Source: QQVM01 sp964544885 (GTDB taxonomy: Bacteria; Bacteroidota; Bacteroidia; AKYH767-A; 2013-40CM-41-45). Taken from it: a stretch of 64,000 nt of DNA. Below are positions 9,091-17,773 of the stretch, in pieces. Positions within the stretch are counted from its first letter, which is position 1. Every line of letters begins with the position of its first letter. The stretch is taken from the NCBI GenBank assembly GCA_964544885.1, contig CAZJDX010000004.1, forward strand, positions 62,001 through 126,000, written 5' to 3'. The translations under genes and the position numbers were made by a program. The notes beneath the pieces are model-generated. The model was not told the DNA's origin. It was given only the letters and a program-made list of their open reading frames with translations, and ran no database searches.

Positions 9091-10050
9091 TTATTTGAAA
9101 TTCAGTTTATCCCTGGATGAAAAGATCAGCAGGGTTAAAAACGCCACAAGCAGGGAAGATCCTACGGAGATGACAACGATTAGCCATCGTACAGGATACG
9201 ATTTCTTGTCGGCCGGCTGCGGATGCGATACCACGTTAGCATAAGTGAGTTTCTTATACACATCCTTTTTAGCATTTTCATATTCGAGCTGGAGGGTGTT
9301 ATAATCGCCCCTAAGCCTCCATAGCAATTCGTTCAGCGCGTTAAACTCACCGCCTTTATCTTTCAATGCGGTGATGATGTTCTGCGCTTCCTTTACGCTC
9401 CTGCTGTCACCATTCCTGAGCCCTCTTAGATAGCCTCTTGTCGCTTCCCGGGATTGCTCTTTGTAATCAAGCAGATTATATTGCTCACGATAGGTTTTTA
9501 AGATAGCTTCCATGGAGTCCATCTGTGCTTTTTTCTCCAGCAACTGATTCTGAGTGATAACGAGTACTTCCCTTGACTTCGAAGCATGAAGCCTTCTTAC
9601 GAATATGTCGAAATAATGGATGATCGAATCAGTCATCTGCGAAGCGATTTCAGGATCGGTATCATAGACGGTTATCTCCATCGTTTCATATTCGGTTTTC
9701 CGGATAGTGACATTCTCCTCATACATTTTTATCACTTCGGATTTAAAGTGCTTGTTCGTTATTGTATCAATATCATAATGGGAATACAGGTCGAATGCTT
9801 TGATCACCCAGTTGCGGATTTCGGATGACTGCGCGAACTGAAGCATCTGTTCTGTCGCGCTTTCATTACTGTATGCAATAAGATTTGAAGGGTAGACCAG
9901 CGCGTATGATTTGAATTTCGGTTTAATAAACCAGGGTGAAGAAAAAAGTGCCGAAGCAAGAAAACTGACAAGTCCGACAATGATTAGATGTTTTCTCCAG
10001 CGATATGCAGCTCCAATGATTCCGGTTGAATTAAAATAGGAATTGTCCAT
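9091..10050 (-). CDS. Wzz-like polysaccharide chain-length determinant (second of tandem pair)
   Basis: 319 residues with the Wzz/PCP topology: a short cytoplasmic N-terminus, a membrane segment at about 20-42, a long periplasmic part with coiled-coil character (about 150-265, SREVLVITQNQLLEKKAQMDS), and a second membrane segment near 285-310 preceded by PADKKSYPVRW. Such proteins set the chain length of polymerised glycans by working with Wzy. There is no Walker motif, so it is not fused to a tyrosine kinase. It lies 16 nt after the first Wzz-like gene and 8 nt before the ligase/polymerase gene. It is clearly paralogous to its neighbour: both share the EQMLQ, FxRTEY-like and KKSYPxRWLIV motifs. 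Confidence 0.85.
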   Translation of the reverse strand: MDNSYFNSTGIIGAAYRWRKHLIIVGLVSFLASALFSSPWFIKPKFKSYALVYPSNLIAYSNESATEQMLQFAQSSEIRNWVIKAFDLYSHYDIDTITNKHFKSEVIKMYEENVTIRKTEYETMEITVYDTDPEIASQMTDSIIHYFDIFVRRLHASKSREVLVITQNQLLEKKAQMDSMEAILKTYREQYNLLDYKEQSREATRGYLRGLRNGDSRSVKEAQNIITALKDKGGEFNALNELLWRLRGDYNTLQLEYENAKKDVYKKLTYANVVSHPQPADKKSYPVRWLIVVISVGSSLLVAFLTLLIFSSRDKLNFK

Positions 10051-10066
10051 AATGATCGGGTGTTCG

Positions 10067-11182
10067 TTAAAATTTGTATTCTGTTTCTTTGATTTTTTCC
10101 TTCAGCAGAATCACGCTAAAGGCAAGGATGAATGCCGTGGTTGTGGAGATAAGAACAATAAGCCACCGGCTTGGGTAAGATTTTTTTTCAGCGGCAACGG
10201 CATGATTCACAATGAAAGTGTGTGAGAGGTTTTGTGTCGCATCAATTTCCGATCTTTTATATTGCTCCTTCAACTCTGCAAGTTCTTTTCTTGCCAGGGT
10301 GAGTTCTTCGTTGAGTGACACACTCGCACCGCCAAATTCAGCAAGCCGGTTGAGCTGTTCCTGAAGCGTGTTCATTCTCGCTGAGGCTCCTTCAATTCTT
10401 GCCCTGGTATTGATGATCGCCGTGTCATTGACTGACAAATGTTTTTCCAGAACGGAAAGGGAGGCTTTTTCATTGTTGAAACTGGCAAAAGCCCTGGCAT
10501 ATTCTTCACTCCATATCGTACTCTGATTCCTGAAATCCATAACACCCTTTTTGCGAATGGAGGAGAGGGAATCTTCCTTTTCAAGGATCTCATTTTCCTT
10601 GTCCAGATAGGCCAGCTTTGCAATATTCAGGGCGGAAATCGCCCTCGACCGTTGAATTTTGGTTTTCATCGTATCAAGCAGGGATGCAATTTCATTTGCT
10701 ATCGATGCCGCAATTACCGGATCATGATCAAGGACATCAATCCGGACCGACATGTATTCCGTGCGGGAGAAAGTGATGTTATCCTTGTATTCTTCAATAA
10801 GTCTTGTTTGAGGAAATGCCTTTGTCAGGTCTATGTTGTAATGGTTGATGAGATCGTACTTTTCGATGATGGTCTGCCTGATCTCATCAGAATTAAGTAT
10901 CTGAAGCATTTGTTCGGCCTGTTCTTCCGCACCGAAAGCAAGTAAGTCGCGCTTTTCGGCAACATTGGTTTCCAGTATAGCCTTGCTGATGGAATTACTG
11001 GCAGCCGGGAAAAAAATTACCGTAGATCTGAACTTAGGCTGAATGAATGCAGGACCTGAAAAAACCAGAGAAGCCAGGGCAGCACTGAGGCTGACAATGG
11101 TCAACGGTTTCCACCACCTGATCAGCAGTTGTAAAACACTGGTAGACTCCAGGTAGGAAGTGTCCCTGGCTTTCTGAAACAT
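10067..11182 (-). CDS. Wzz-like polysaccharide chain-length determinant (first of tandem pair)
   Basis: 371 residues. Membrane segments lie near 25-45 (LTIVSLSAALASLVFSG) and 340-362 (WLIVLISTTTAFILAFSVILL). Between them is a long periplasmic domain with heptad-rich helices (about 170-320) and the C-terminal KKSYPSRW motif before the last helix. It is the first gene of a three-gene operon with a paralogue and an O-antigen ligase/polymerase, with a TACCTTTG promoter box 31 nt upstream. It has no kinase domain. The role in length control or export of an envelope or extracellular polysaccharide is inferred from family and context. Confidence 0.85.
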   Translation of the reverse strand: MFQKARDTSYLESTSVLQLLIRWWKPLTIVSLSAALASLVFSGPAFIQPKFRSTVIFFPAASNSISKAILETNVAEKRDLLAFGAEEQAEQMLQILNSDEIRQTIIEKYDLINHYNIDLTKAFPQTRLIEEYKDNITFSRTEYMSVRIDVLDHDPVIAASIANEIASLLDTMKTKIQRSRAISALNIAKLAYLDKENEILEKEDSLSSIRKKGVMDFRNQSTIWSEEYARAFASFNNEKASLSVLEKHLSVNDTAIINTRARIEGASARMNTLQEQLNRLAEFGGASVSLNEELTLARKELAELKEQYKRSEIDATQNLSHTFIVNHAVAAEKKSYPSRWLIVLISTTTAFILAFSVILLKEKIKETEYKF

Positions 11183-11212
11183 GGGTGGTTCTTAAATTTT
11201 GTTGAGGGGCAT

Positions 11213-11220
11213 CAAAGGTA
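11213..11220 (-). promoter_or_regulatory. Bacteroidota -7 box (TACCTTTG) for the wzz-wzz-ligase operon
   Basis: An exact TAnnTTTG match on the minus strand, 30 nt upstream of the first Wzz-like start. The rest of the 245-base gap (11183-11427) holds no gene that I can support. Confidence 0.45.
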
Positions 11221-11427
11221 GAAAACGAAACCGAATCTGAAAACTTATTGTTGCTCGATTTCTGATTCTATTCATTGAAATTCAGTCATATACTGCATTA
11301 CCCGGATGCTATGGGAAGAGGTGAATGCCGGATTTAAAAGACAAGCGTCTTGCAATGAATTGTAGTGTTTGAAAAGCTATTCCGGGAAATTCCAATTACT
11401 TCAAGAGGACTTCATTACTAATCCTTT

Positions 11428-12882
11428 TCAAACCTCTCCATATTTTACAATACGGTAAATATTACCTGGCCGGATGAGTTTTAAGGTAAAAGCAAGAACA
11501 AAGCAACAGATGGCAGAGAGGATAAGTCGCACAGGCCAGGACAAGGTAAGGTTGGCGACAAGTGAGTTCACTAAAATACAGGAACCAAGAAATGCAAATG
11601 CAGCGGTCAGAAATGAAATATTTATCCTGAATTGAAATCTTCTTTGTACCATCAGGATTTGGGTAAGGGCTGTAAATACCTGAGTGCTGATACTGGAAAT
11701 GGCAGCACCAACCGCGGAATATTTCGGAATCAATATGAAATTCAGCAGGATGTTAAGGATCATGCCCGTACTGGCCATTATATTCAGCTGTCGGAGATTT
11801 CCATTGGCTGTAAGGAGCGTGCCGAAAATATAAGTAGCTGAAATAGGGATGAAGCAGGCCATTAGAATCTTGAAAACATTTGCCGATTCAGAAATGTGAT
11901 CCCCGCTGTATAAGAGATCCATCAACTCATAACTGTAAAAGTAAGAGCAGACGGCAACAATGATTGCCGGAATCACCAGTAAAGAAACGGACAGACGCAC
12001 CATTTCTTCCACATCCTGTTTGAGTTTTATCATTTGTGAAAATATGGGCAGCAGTAATCCCGCGAACAAAAATGCGATCATATTGGATGCGTCAAGAAGC
12101 CTGTAAGCCGAAGCGTATATGCCCGCTTCATGCGCTCCGGTCCTGAAAGGCAGGATTCTCTCCAGCATAACACTGTCAATTCGATTGTAAAAAGTCATTA
12201 AAAGCACCAATACCGCGTATGGGTATGATTTTTTAAGAATCATCAGGAAGAATGGCCACCTCCAGTGGAACCGTCTGACCTTTGCTTTGTCAATGACGAT
12301 GGCCAGTGTGATGGCTGTAGTAAGAAGGTAGGCAGCGGTTTGCGCATATACGAACCATTGGATCTGAAAACTTCCATCACCGGCGTAGGAGAGCAGTAAA
12401 AATCCACAGATCACAATCATGATAAGTCTGTCGAGCACACTGACGATACTGTCGGTCTTGAATAAATGCAACCCTGCCAGGTTAGACCGCAGGTACATGA
12501 TAAAACTGAGTAATATCTGGTTAAAGATTACGGCAATGAGCATTTTCATCATGTCCGCGGTATAACCGATGAGCAGTCCTCCCAGTATGGTAACGATGGT
12601 AAAGATGAAGGCGAGTAACAACCGAAGCATGACAATCGAAGAAAAATGCTTACTCAGTAAATGATTGTTCTGCGCGATATTTCTGTTGTTGAAATTCGTG
12701 ATACCCAGATCCAGCAGAATGTTGAGCAGGAATGAGAAATTGAAAATAGCGTAGTAAAATCCGTACTGCTCAGTTCCTACCGCGTTCTGAACAGCCCTGT
12801 CAATCCCAAGAATCCAAAACGGTTTAATGAGAAGGTTGAGTAAAAGTACGAGAGCAAGATTAGTTACGAATTTCCGCTGCAT
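11428..12882 (-). CDS. Wzx-like polysaccharide flippase (MOP/MATE superfamily)
   Basis: 484 residues with about 12-14 hydrophobic segments and the Polysacc_synt family pattern: an N-terminal FWILGIDRAVQNAVG stretch, FNFSFLLNILLDLGITNFNNR in the first helices, and paired helices throughout. Such proteins flip undecaprenyl-linked oligosaccharides from the cytoplasmic to the periplasmic face, where Wzy and Wzz act. The gene precedes the Wzz/Wzz/ligase operon on the same strand with a 245-base gap. The TACATTTG box upstream gives a very short leader. No initiating sugar transferase or glycosyltransferase set is adjacent, so the repeat-unit genes are probably elsewhere. Confidence 0.88.
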   Translation of the reverse strand: MQRKFVTNLALVLLLNLLIKPFWILGIDRAVQNAVGTEQYGFYYAIFNFSFLLNILLDLGITNFNNRNIAQNNHLLSKHFSSIVMLRLLLAFIFTIVTILGGLLIGYTADMMKMLIAVIFNQILLSFIMYLRSNLAGLHLFKTDSIVSVLDRLIMIVICGFLLLSYAGDGSFQIQWFVYAQTAAYLLTTAITLAIVIDKAKVRRFHWRWPFFLMILKKSYPYAVLVLLMTFYNRIDSVMLERILPFRTGAHEAGIYASAYRLLDASNMIAFLFAGLLLPIFSQMIKLKQDVEEMVRLSVSLLVIPAIIVAVCSYFYSYELMDLLYSGDHISESANVFKILMACFIPISATYIFGTLLTANGNLRQLNIMASTGMILNILLNFILIPKYSAVGAAISSISTQVFTALTQILMVQRRFQFRINISFLTAAFAFLGSCILVNSLVANLTLSWPVRLILSAICCFVLAFTLKLIRPGNIYRIVKYGEV

Positions 12883-12898
12883 ATACTGTTGCGAACGG

Positions 12899-12906
12899 CA
12901 AATGTA
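12899..12906 (-). promoter_or_regulatory. Bacteroidota -7 box (TACATTTG) for the flippase gene
   Basis: An exact TAnnTTTG match 16 nt upstream of the flippase ATG at 12882, predicting a leader of only about 10 nt. No matching -33 element seen. Confidence 0.42.
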
Positions 12907-13002
12907 ATGAATTCAATTTGTGAAGCGGAAATAAATTGCCGGGCCGAACCTGACTCTTAATCCTGTGCGAAAGCGGATAGCGGCCACCGGGAATAGTGTG
13001 GA

Positions 13003-15030
13003 TCAATTCTCCGTACGTTTATTGTAACGGCAGGTGCCTTCGTCGAGAAAAGCGGCGTAAGCCTTGACATCGGGAGTATAACCACGGGGTTCAGCGAGCA
13101 GTTTTCCTTTATTGTCAAGTAGTACGTAATAAGGTTGTGAGTTGGTTTGAAAAACCCTTGCCTGGAAATCACTCCATTTGTTACCAGTGCTTCTTATCTT
13201 TCTTCCGCTGGTTGGGGAAATGAATTGTTCAGACTCAGGGAGTGGAGTTTTATCGTCTACGTAAAGGGAAATAAGCACGTATTGCTCAGAGAGTCGTTTG
13301 AGTATTTTCGGATCACTCCAGACATTGTCTTCCATTTTCCTGCAATTGACGCAGCTCCATCCGGTAAAATCAAGTATTACAGGTTTGCCCTGCGCACGTG
13401 CATACCGCATACCCTCTTCATAATCGTGAAAACAATTAAGGTTGTGAGGACACTCGCTTTCGGTTCCTGTTTTCCACTCCTTGTAAAACTCGGGTGGGGG
13501 AAAACCACTGATCAGTTTCAGTGGAGCGCCCCATACTCCCGGTAAAAGGTATAATGCAAAGGTGAGTGAGAGCATGGCGAACATCAGACGCATTACAGAT
13601 ACATGAGAGGTCTCATTGTCATGCGACAGTCTGATCTTACCCAGCAGGTATACACCCATCACTCCAAATATGATCACCCAGAGCGAAACGAATAATTCCC
13701 TTTTCAGAATACCCCAGTGATAGGCAAGGTCAACGTTCGAAAGGAATTTCAACGCGAGCGCCAACTCCAGAAATCCCAAAGAAACCTTTACCGTATTTAG
13801 CCATCCTCCTGATTTGGGAAGTGAATTCAACCAGTTCGGGAAGAGAGAGAATAAGGCAAAGGGTATGGCCAGCGCCAGTGAAAATCCTGTCATCCCGGCG
13901 AGCGGTCCCAGATAGCTCCTTCCGTGTGCCGCCTCTACGAGTAGTGTCCCGATAATGGGACCTGTACAGGAAAATGAAACCAGAGACAAGGTGAAGGCCA
14001 TAAAGAAAATTCCAACAAGTCCACCCCGGTCGCTGGCTGCATCGGCCTTGTTAATGATCCAGGAAGGTAAGGTGATCTCAAAGGCGCCAAAGAAGGATAT
14101 CGCGAAGATCACGAAGATGATGAAAAAAGCCATATTGAACAGGGCATTACTTGCCAGTTCATTCAGCGCGTCGCTTCCGAAGGTAATGGTGACGAGCAGT
14201 CCGAGCGATACATAAATGATAATGATGGAAAGAGCATAAATGATGGCGTTCCTGATACCTTTTTTACGGTCACCGCTCCTCTTGGTAAAGAAGCTGACCG
14301 TCATCGGGATCATGGGAAAAACACAAGGTGTCAGAAGCGCAAGTAATCCGCCCAGTAAGCCGGCGAAAAAAATACCCAACAGGGATGAATCTATTTTCCC
14401 GTTTTGAGTTTCAGACTCTCCGCAACCCGGTTCAAGTTTGGTAAGCGGACTGCTTGCGAAGGCGATATCATCGTTGTAATGTATTTCATTTTCTTTACCA
14501 GCAGCCGAATCCGGTACAGACTGTTGTACCGGCACTGCCTGAGCTTCACCTTGTTTATCTGCAGGCTCGTTATCCTTGAGTTGGCCGGATTTACCGACTA
14601 TAAATTTGAAGTCTTTTTCCTGAAAGATACAGGCTTCCAGGCAGGCCTGATATTCAATTAAGCCACTGATCTCACAAACACCGTCTTTTAATTTAACCTT
14701 CTGGCGAAAACTTGCTTCATTCTTAAACAGCAGTACATTTACTTCAAAGGTTGAATCGAATTCCTGCCAGGCTTTAGGTTCAGTTACCTTACCTTTCAAA
14801 TCATAGCAGCTGCTTTCATTAAATTTGAAAACCATTGGCAGCGGGCCGCCGTCCGGAGTAAACTGGGAATAGATATGCCAGCCTTTGTCGATCCTGACAT
14901 TGAATACCAGCGTGGCTTCATTACCATCTGTTTCTTCAACTGTAAAAGTCCATTTTGCAGGCTCTAAGATCTGAGCATGTGAAGTCAGGCCGCCAAGAAT
15001 GCATACCAGGATCAGTATGAGTTTTTTCAT
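13003..15030 (-). CDS. dsbD: Thiol:disulfide interchange protein DsbD
   Basis: 675 residues with a signal peptide (cleavage near residue 20, SHAQ). Residues about 20-150 form the periplasmic alpha domain with a cysteine pair at C130 and C134. The central domain has about eight membrane helices and the redox cysteines C236 (LLTPCVFPM) and C355 (VSFSCTGP). The C-terminal thioredoxin domain carries C560-V-N-C563 within GWSCVNCRK. DsbD carries electrons from cytoplasmic thioredoxin across the inner membrane to reduce periplasmic thiols, for example in cytochrome c maturation or for TlpA-like proteins such as the one at 48712. The gene stands alone on its strand. All redox cysteines are present, so it should be active. 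Confidence 0.93.
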   Translation of the reverse strand: MKKLILILVCILGGLTSHAQILEPAKWTFTVEETDGNEATLVFNVRIDKGWHIYSQFTPDGGPLPMVFKFNESSCYDLKGKVTEPKAWQEFDSTFEVNVLLFKNEASFRQKVKLKDGVCEISGLIEYQACLEACIFQEKDFKFIVGKSGQLKDNEPADKQGEAQAVPVQQSVPDSAAGKENEIHYNDDIAFASSPLTKLEPGCGESETQNGKIDSSLLGIFFAGLLGGLLALLTPCVFPMIPMTVSFFTKRSGDRKKGIRNAIIYALSIIIIYVSLGLLVTITFGSDALNELASNALFNMAFFIIFVIFAISFFGAFEITLPSWIINKADAASDRGGLVGIFFMAFTLSLVSFSCTGPIIGTLLVEAAHGRSYLGPLAGMTGFSLALAIPFALFSLFPNWLNSLPKSGGWLNTVKVSLGFLELALALKFLSNVDLAYHWGILKRELFVSLWVIIFGVMGVYLLGKIRLSHDNETSHVSVMRLMFAMLSLTFALYLLPGVWGAPLKLISGFPPPEFYKEWKTGTESECPHNLNCFHDYEEGMRYARAQGKPVILDFTGWSCVNCRKMEDNVWSDPKILKRLSEQYVLISLYVDDKTPLPESEQFISPTSGRKIRSTGNKWSDFQARVFQTNSQPYYVLLDNKGKLLAEPRGYTPDVKAYAAFLDEGTCRYNKRTEN

Positions 15031-15123
15031 AAGGAAATTTGCAACGGCTTTGGAAATAGATTTTTAACGCAAAATACCATAGAATGTTTTTACAAGGACG
15101 ACGAATTTAGAAAAAATTCATGC

Positions 15124-15870
15124 TTAGAACCATGAGAATAGTTGTTCAATGGTTAATCCGTTCTTTTCCCGGCCTTTCAGATCACGGCGTATTCTTCCGT
15201 TTTCCAGTTGTATAAGACGGGTTCCATATTTCAAGGCGTCTTTGAGATGGTGTGTGATAAGAATGACGGTAAGTTTTCTTTCCTCAATAATTTCTCTTGT
15301 CAGGTCCATGAACAATTCGGTCGTTTTGGGATCGAGTGCGGCTGTAGGTTCATCCATAAGCAGAATTTCAGCATCATCCAAAACAGCCATCAGCAAGGTT
15401 AGAGCCTGTCTCTGCCCACCGCTCAAGGTGCCTGCGCTTTGGTCGGGATTGTTTTCAAGTCCAAGCCGTATCTTTTTTAATTCAGTAACAGCTTTGGCCC
15501 GGAAAACGCTTCCGGTACCGATCTTCAAACCTTTTTTACCGGTGCGAAGTGAGGCCAGCCGCATATTTTCAAGAATGCTCAGTTCATCCGCAGTTCCCAT
15601 CAAAGGGTTTTGAAAGACCCTGGCGATAAATTCCGATCGGTTATGTTCGCTTAGCCGGCTCAGGTCTTTTCCGTTCAGAAGAATGTTTCCTTCGTCGGGT
15701 ATCCTGCTTCCTGCCAGCAGATTGAGAAGGGTACTTTTTCCTGATCCGTTGGCGCCGATCAAAATGATGAATTCCCCTCTCTCAATTGTAAGGCTTACTC
15801 CGTTAATGGCCCGGTTTTCATTTACGCTGCCTTTCTGGAAGGCGTAGGTCAGATCCTTTATCTCAATCAT
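15124..15870 (-). CDS. ABC transporter ATP-binding protein (TrpXYZ-like importer)
   Basis: 248 residues with Walker A GANGSGKST, signature LSGGQRQAL, Walker B ILLMDEPTAALD and an H-loop histidine in ITHHLKDA. It is the energising subunit of an importer whose permease and binding protein are encoded just upstream; it overlaps the permease gene by 8 nt, indicating coupled translation. In families of this composition (PF04392 binding protein with a TrpY/LivH-like permease) the substrates known in Firmicutes are tryptophan or tyrosine. The substrate here is not determined by sequence. Confidence 0.9.
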   Translation of the reverse strand: MIEIKDLTYAFQKGSVNENRAINGVSLTIERGEFIILIGANGSGKSTLLNLLAGSRIPDEGNILLNGKDLSRLSEHNRSEFIARVFQNPLMGTADELSILENMRLASLRTGKKGLKIGTGSVFRAKAVTELKKIRLGLENNPDQSAGTLSGGQRQALTLLMAVLDDAEILLMDEPTAALDPKTTELFMDLTREIIEERKLTVILITHHLKDALKYGTRLIQLENGRIRRDLKGREKNGLTIEQLFSWF

Positions 15871-16726
15871 TTATTCTTTTCAGGTTTGGGATACTTATCA
15901 CAACTAAAACCAGAATAGCGACAATGAGTTTTAGATAAACTGGATCAATTCCGGTTGTCAGTGCGAAGGCAAGGATCAGTCGGAATAGCAGACTTCCGGC
16001 AATTACGCCGAGAAGTTGAAAAGTTATGCTGTGGATTTTAATGAACCGAAGGAAAATTTCACCGATCATGACAGAACCCAGACCAAGGATCACAATTCCG
16101 ATACCCATATTGATATCGGCAAATCCTTGTACCTGAGTAATCAGAAATCCACTTATGGCGATCAAACCGTTGGAGATCGCGATGCCGGCAATTTTCATGG
16201 TATCCGGGTTGACGCCCAAAGAACGTATCATTTGCGGATTGTTTCCGGTTGCCCTCATGGCAAGTCCGAAGTCTGTTCTGAGCAGCCATGATAAAAATGT
16301 AAGCACGAAAACACAGAATAATACCAGCGTGAGGAGCGTTGAAATCCTGCCACCTGCAACAGTAAATGAATCGAAGATAGTTGGGGTTTGTATCAATGGT
16401 ATAGTTGATCTTCCCATTACATCCAGGTTAACAGAGTAAAGAGCGGTCATAACCAGTATGCCGGAAAGCAGCGCATTCACCTTCAGTTTGGTATGAATAA
16501 TTGACATACAAAAGCCGGCAAGAGCTCCGGCAAAGAAGGAGAAAAGGAGGCTTAACCAGGGTGAAGCGCCGCCACTGATCAGAACAGCGGTAACGGCAGC
16601 GCCAAGCGTAAAACTTCCATCCGTGGTTATATCGGGAATATTAAAGATCCGCATGCTGATGAATGTTCCCATTGCCAGCAGAGAGAATGCGAGACCAAGT
16701 AAAATCGCTGATTCATAGAAGGTCAT
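15863..16726 (-). CDS. ABC transporter permease (TrpXYZ-like importer)
   Basis: 287 residues with about eight membrane segments. The N-terminal part contains FNIPDITTDGSFTLGAAVTAVLI, typical of the BPD_transp_2 (LivH-like) permeases that pair with PF04392 binding proteins. The C-terminal half has the long hydrophobic GIVILGLGSVMIGEIF segment. It sits between the binding-protein gene (6 nt gap) and the ATPase gene (8 nt overlap), so the three form one operon for uptake of a small molecule across the inner membrane. Confidence 0.9.
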   Translation of the reverse strand: MTFYESAILLGLAFSLLAMGTFISMRIFNIPDITTDGSFTLGAAVTAVLISGGASPWLSLLFSFFAGALAGFCMSIIHTKLKVNALLSGILVMTALYSVNLDVMGRSTIPLIQTPTIFDSFTVAGGRISTLLTLVLFCVFVLTFLSWLLRTDFGLAMRATGNNPQMIRSLGVNPDTMKIAGIAISNGLIAISGFLITQVQGFADINMGIGIVILGLGSVMIGEIFLRFIKIHSITFQLLGVIAGSLLFRLILAFALTTGIDPVYLKLIVAILVLVVISIPNLKRIND

Positions 16727-16732
16727 AACATC

Positions 16733-17698
16733 TTAGTTGTTGACCGCTATGAACGTGCTGTCGAATTGGACTTTATACATTTCAGCCTTCAGGGGATTGA
16801 AGACTCTTCTCCTGTGCGACACGCTCTCGGGACTGATTTTCTTCAGGTCTCTTTCTTTCAGATAAATGGCAGCCTGCATGCCCGTCTGATAACCCCAAGC
16901 ATACATGTCTGCACCGAAAGCAGCCAGCGCTCCACGCTTCACGAGACCTTCTTCGCAGGTGAAGACGGGTACTCCGGCATCGTCACAGCTTTTTACAATG
17001 ATCTCAATGGATGAAAAAACCGTATTGTCAGGAAGGGCAAAGAAGGCATCAATATCCTTGTTGAGGAGTGCGGCAACCACCAATTGAGTTTCATTGCTTG
17101 AATTTACTGAAAGCTTCTCGATTCGCATACCCATTGATTCCGCGGTACGTTCAATCCTTTGCAGGGCATCAACCGACTGTGGTTCGCTTTGGTTATAGAT
17201 GGTACCAATCTTTACGGCCTCGGGGAAAAAGTTCCGTATCAGCATGAGTGAAGTGTCAATATAATCCAGTGTCTCATAGACGCCGAATAAATTTGAAGGA
17301 GATTTTCCCGATTTATCGGTCAGTCCTGCAAGATCGGGTCGGGGAGAGACCATCATGAAAACCGGAATCCTGTTGGTTCGCTGTACGGCAGTGATGGTGG
17401 AAAGGGTAGGGTTGGCAGCGATCAGATCGACATCTTGTGCAATGAGATAATCGCAGGCCTGCAACAAGGTTGGCTGATCACTTTGTGCATTGCGGTAAAT
17501 TATTTTTAAGGTACTGTCTGTTGGACTGAATCCCTCGTCTTTTAATGCAACGAAGAAACCTTTTCTTGCCTGTTCCAGGGTTTCATCCTGCAGAAAATCA
17601 AGAAAACCAATGACAGGGACTGCTTTTTCTCTGTGCTGACTGCAGGAGGAAGCAATAAGGATGAACAGGACGGCGATAAGTGAATAAATCTTTCTCAT
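16733..17698 (-). CDS. ABC transporter substrate-binding lipoprotein (PF04392 type)
   Basis: 321 residues. The N-terminus MRKIYSLIAVLFILIASSC is a lipoprotein signal with the modified cysteine at residue 19. The mature part has the two-lobed periplasmic binding protein layout of the ABC_sub_bind family (VIGFLDFLQDETLEQARKGF, LIAANPTLSTITA, VKIGTIYNQSEPQS). It is the first gene of the importer operon and would deliver the ligand to the permease. Related Gram-positive proteins bind tryptophan or tyrosine; no aromatic amino acid gene adjoins it here, so the ligand remains open. A perfect dyad lies 10 nt before its start. Confidence 0.87.
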   Translation of the reverse strand: MRKIYSLIAVLFILIASSCSQHREKAVPVIGFLDFLQDETLEQARKGFFVALKDEGFSPTDSTLKIIYRNAQSDQPTLLQACDYLIAQDVDLIAANPTLSTITAVQRTNRIPVFMMVSPRPDLAGLTDKSGKSPSNLFGVYETLDYIDTSLMLIRNFFPEAVKIGTIYNQSEPQSVDALQRIERTAESMGMRIEKLSVNSSNETQLVVAALLNKDIDAFFALPDNTVFSSIEIIVKSCDDAGVPVFTCEEGLVKRGALAAFGADMYAWGYQTGMQAAIYLKERDLKKISPESVSHRRRVFNPLKAEMYKVQFDSTFIAVNN

Positions 17699-17708
17699 CT
17701 GAAAATAT

Positions 17709-17726
17709 TTTCAAACCTGTTTGAAA
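17709..17726. promoter_or_regulatory. Perfect 8-2-8 dyad, candidate operator of the ABC importer operon
   Basis: TTTCAAAC and GTTTGAAA flank a 2-nt centre, a perfect dyad of 18 bp immediately upstream of the binding-protein start at 17698. AAACCTG also recurs as a direct repeat within 11 nt (17713-17719 and 17724-17730). The size and symmetry fit a dimeric repressor site, but no regulator gene is adjacent, and the stem could also form in the mRNA leader. Confidence 0.4.
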
Positions 17727-17773
17727 CCTGATTGAAGAAAATCCGGACAGTGGCTATGAATCATCATGTAAGT

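Noticed and set aside
11338..11351. Small hairpin (AAGAC/GTCTT) after the flippase gene as terminator
   Set aside because: Only a 5-bp stem, weak T-tract and about 80 nt from the stop; too little to support.
15103..15119. GAATTT/AAATTC hairpin between the ABC ATPase and dsbD
   Set aside because: AT-only 6-bp stem in an AT-rich gap, expected by chance.
15124..17698. Possible tryptophan-specific label (trpX/Y/Z) for the ABC importer
   Set aside because: The family includes importers of other ligands and no aromatic amino acid gene or T-box is present, so no gene symbols were given.
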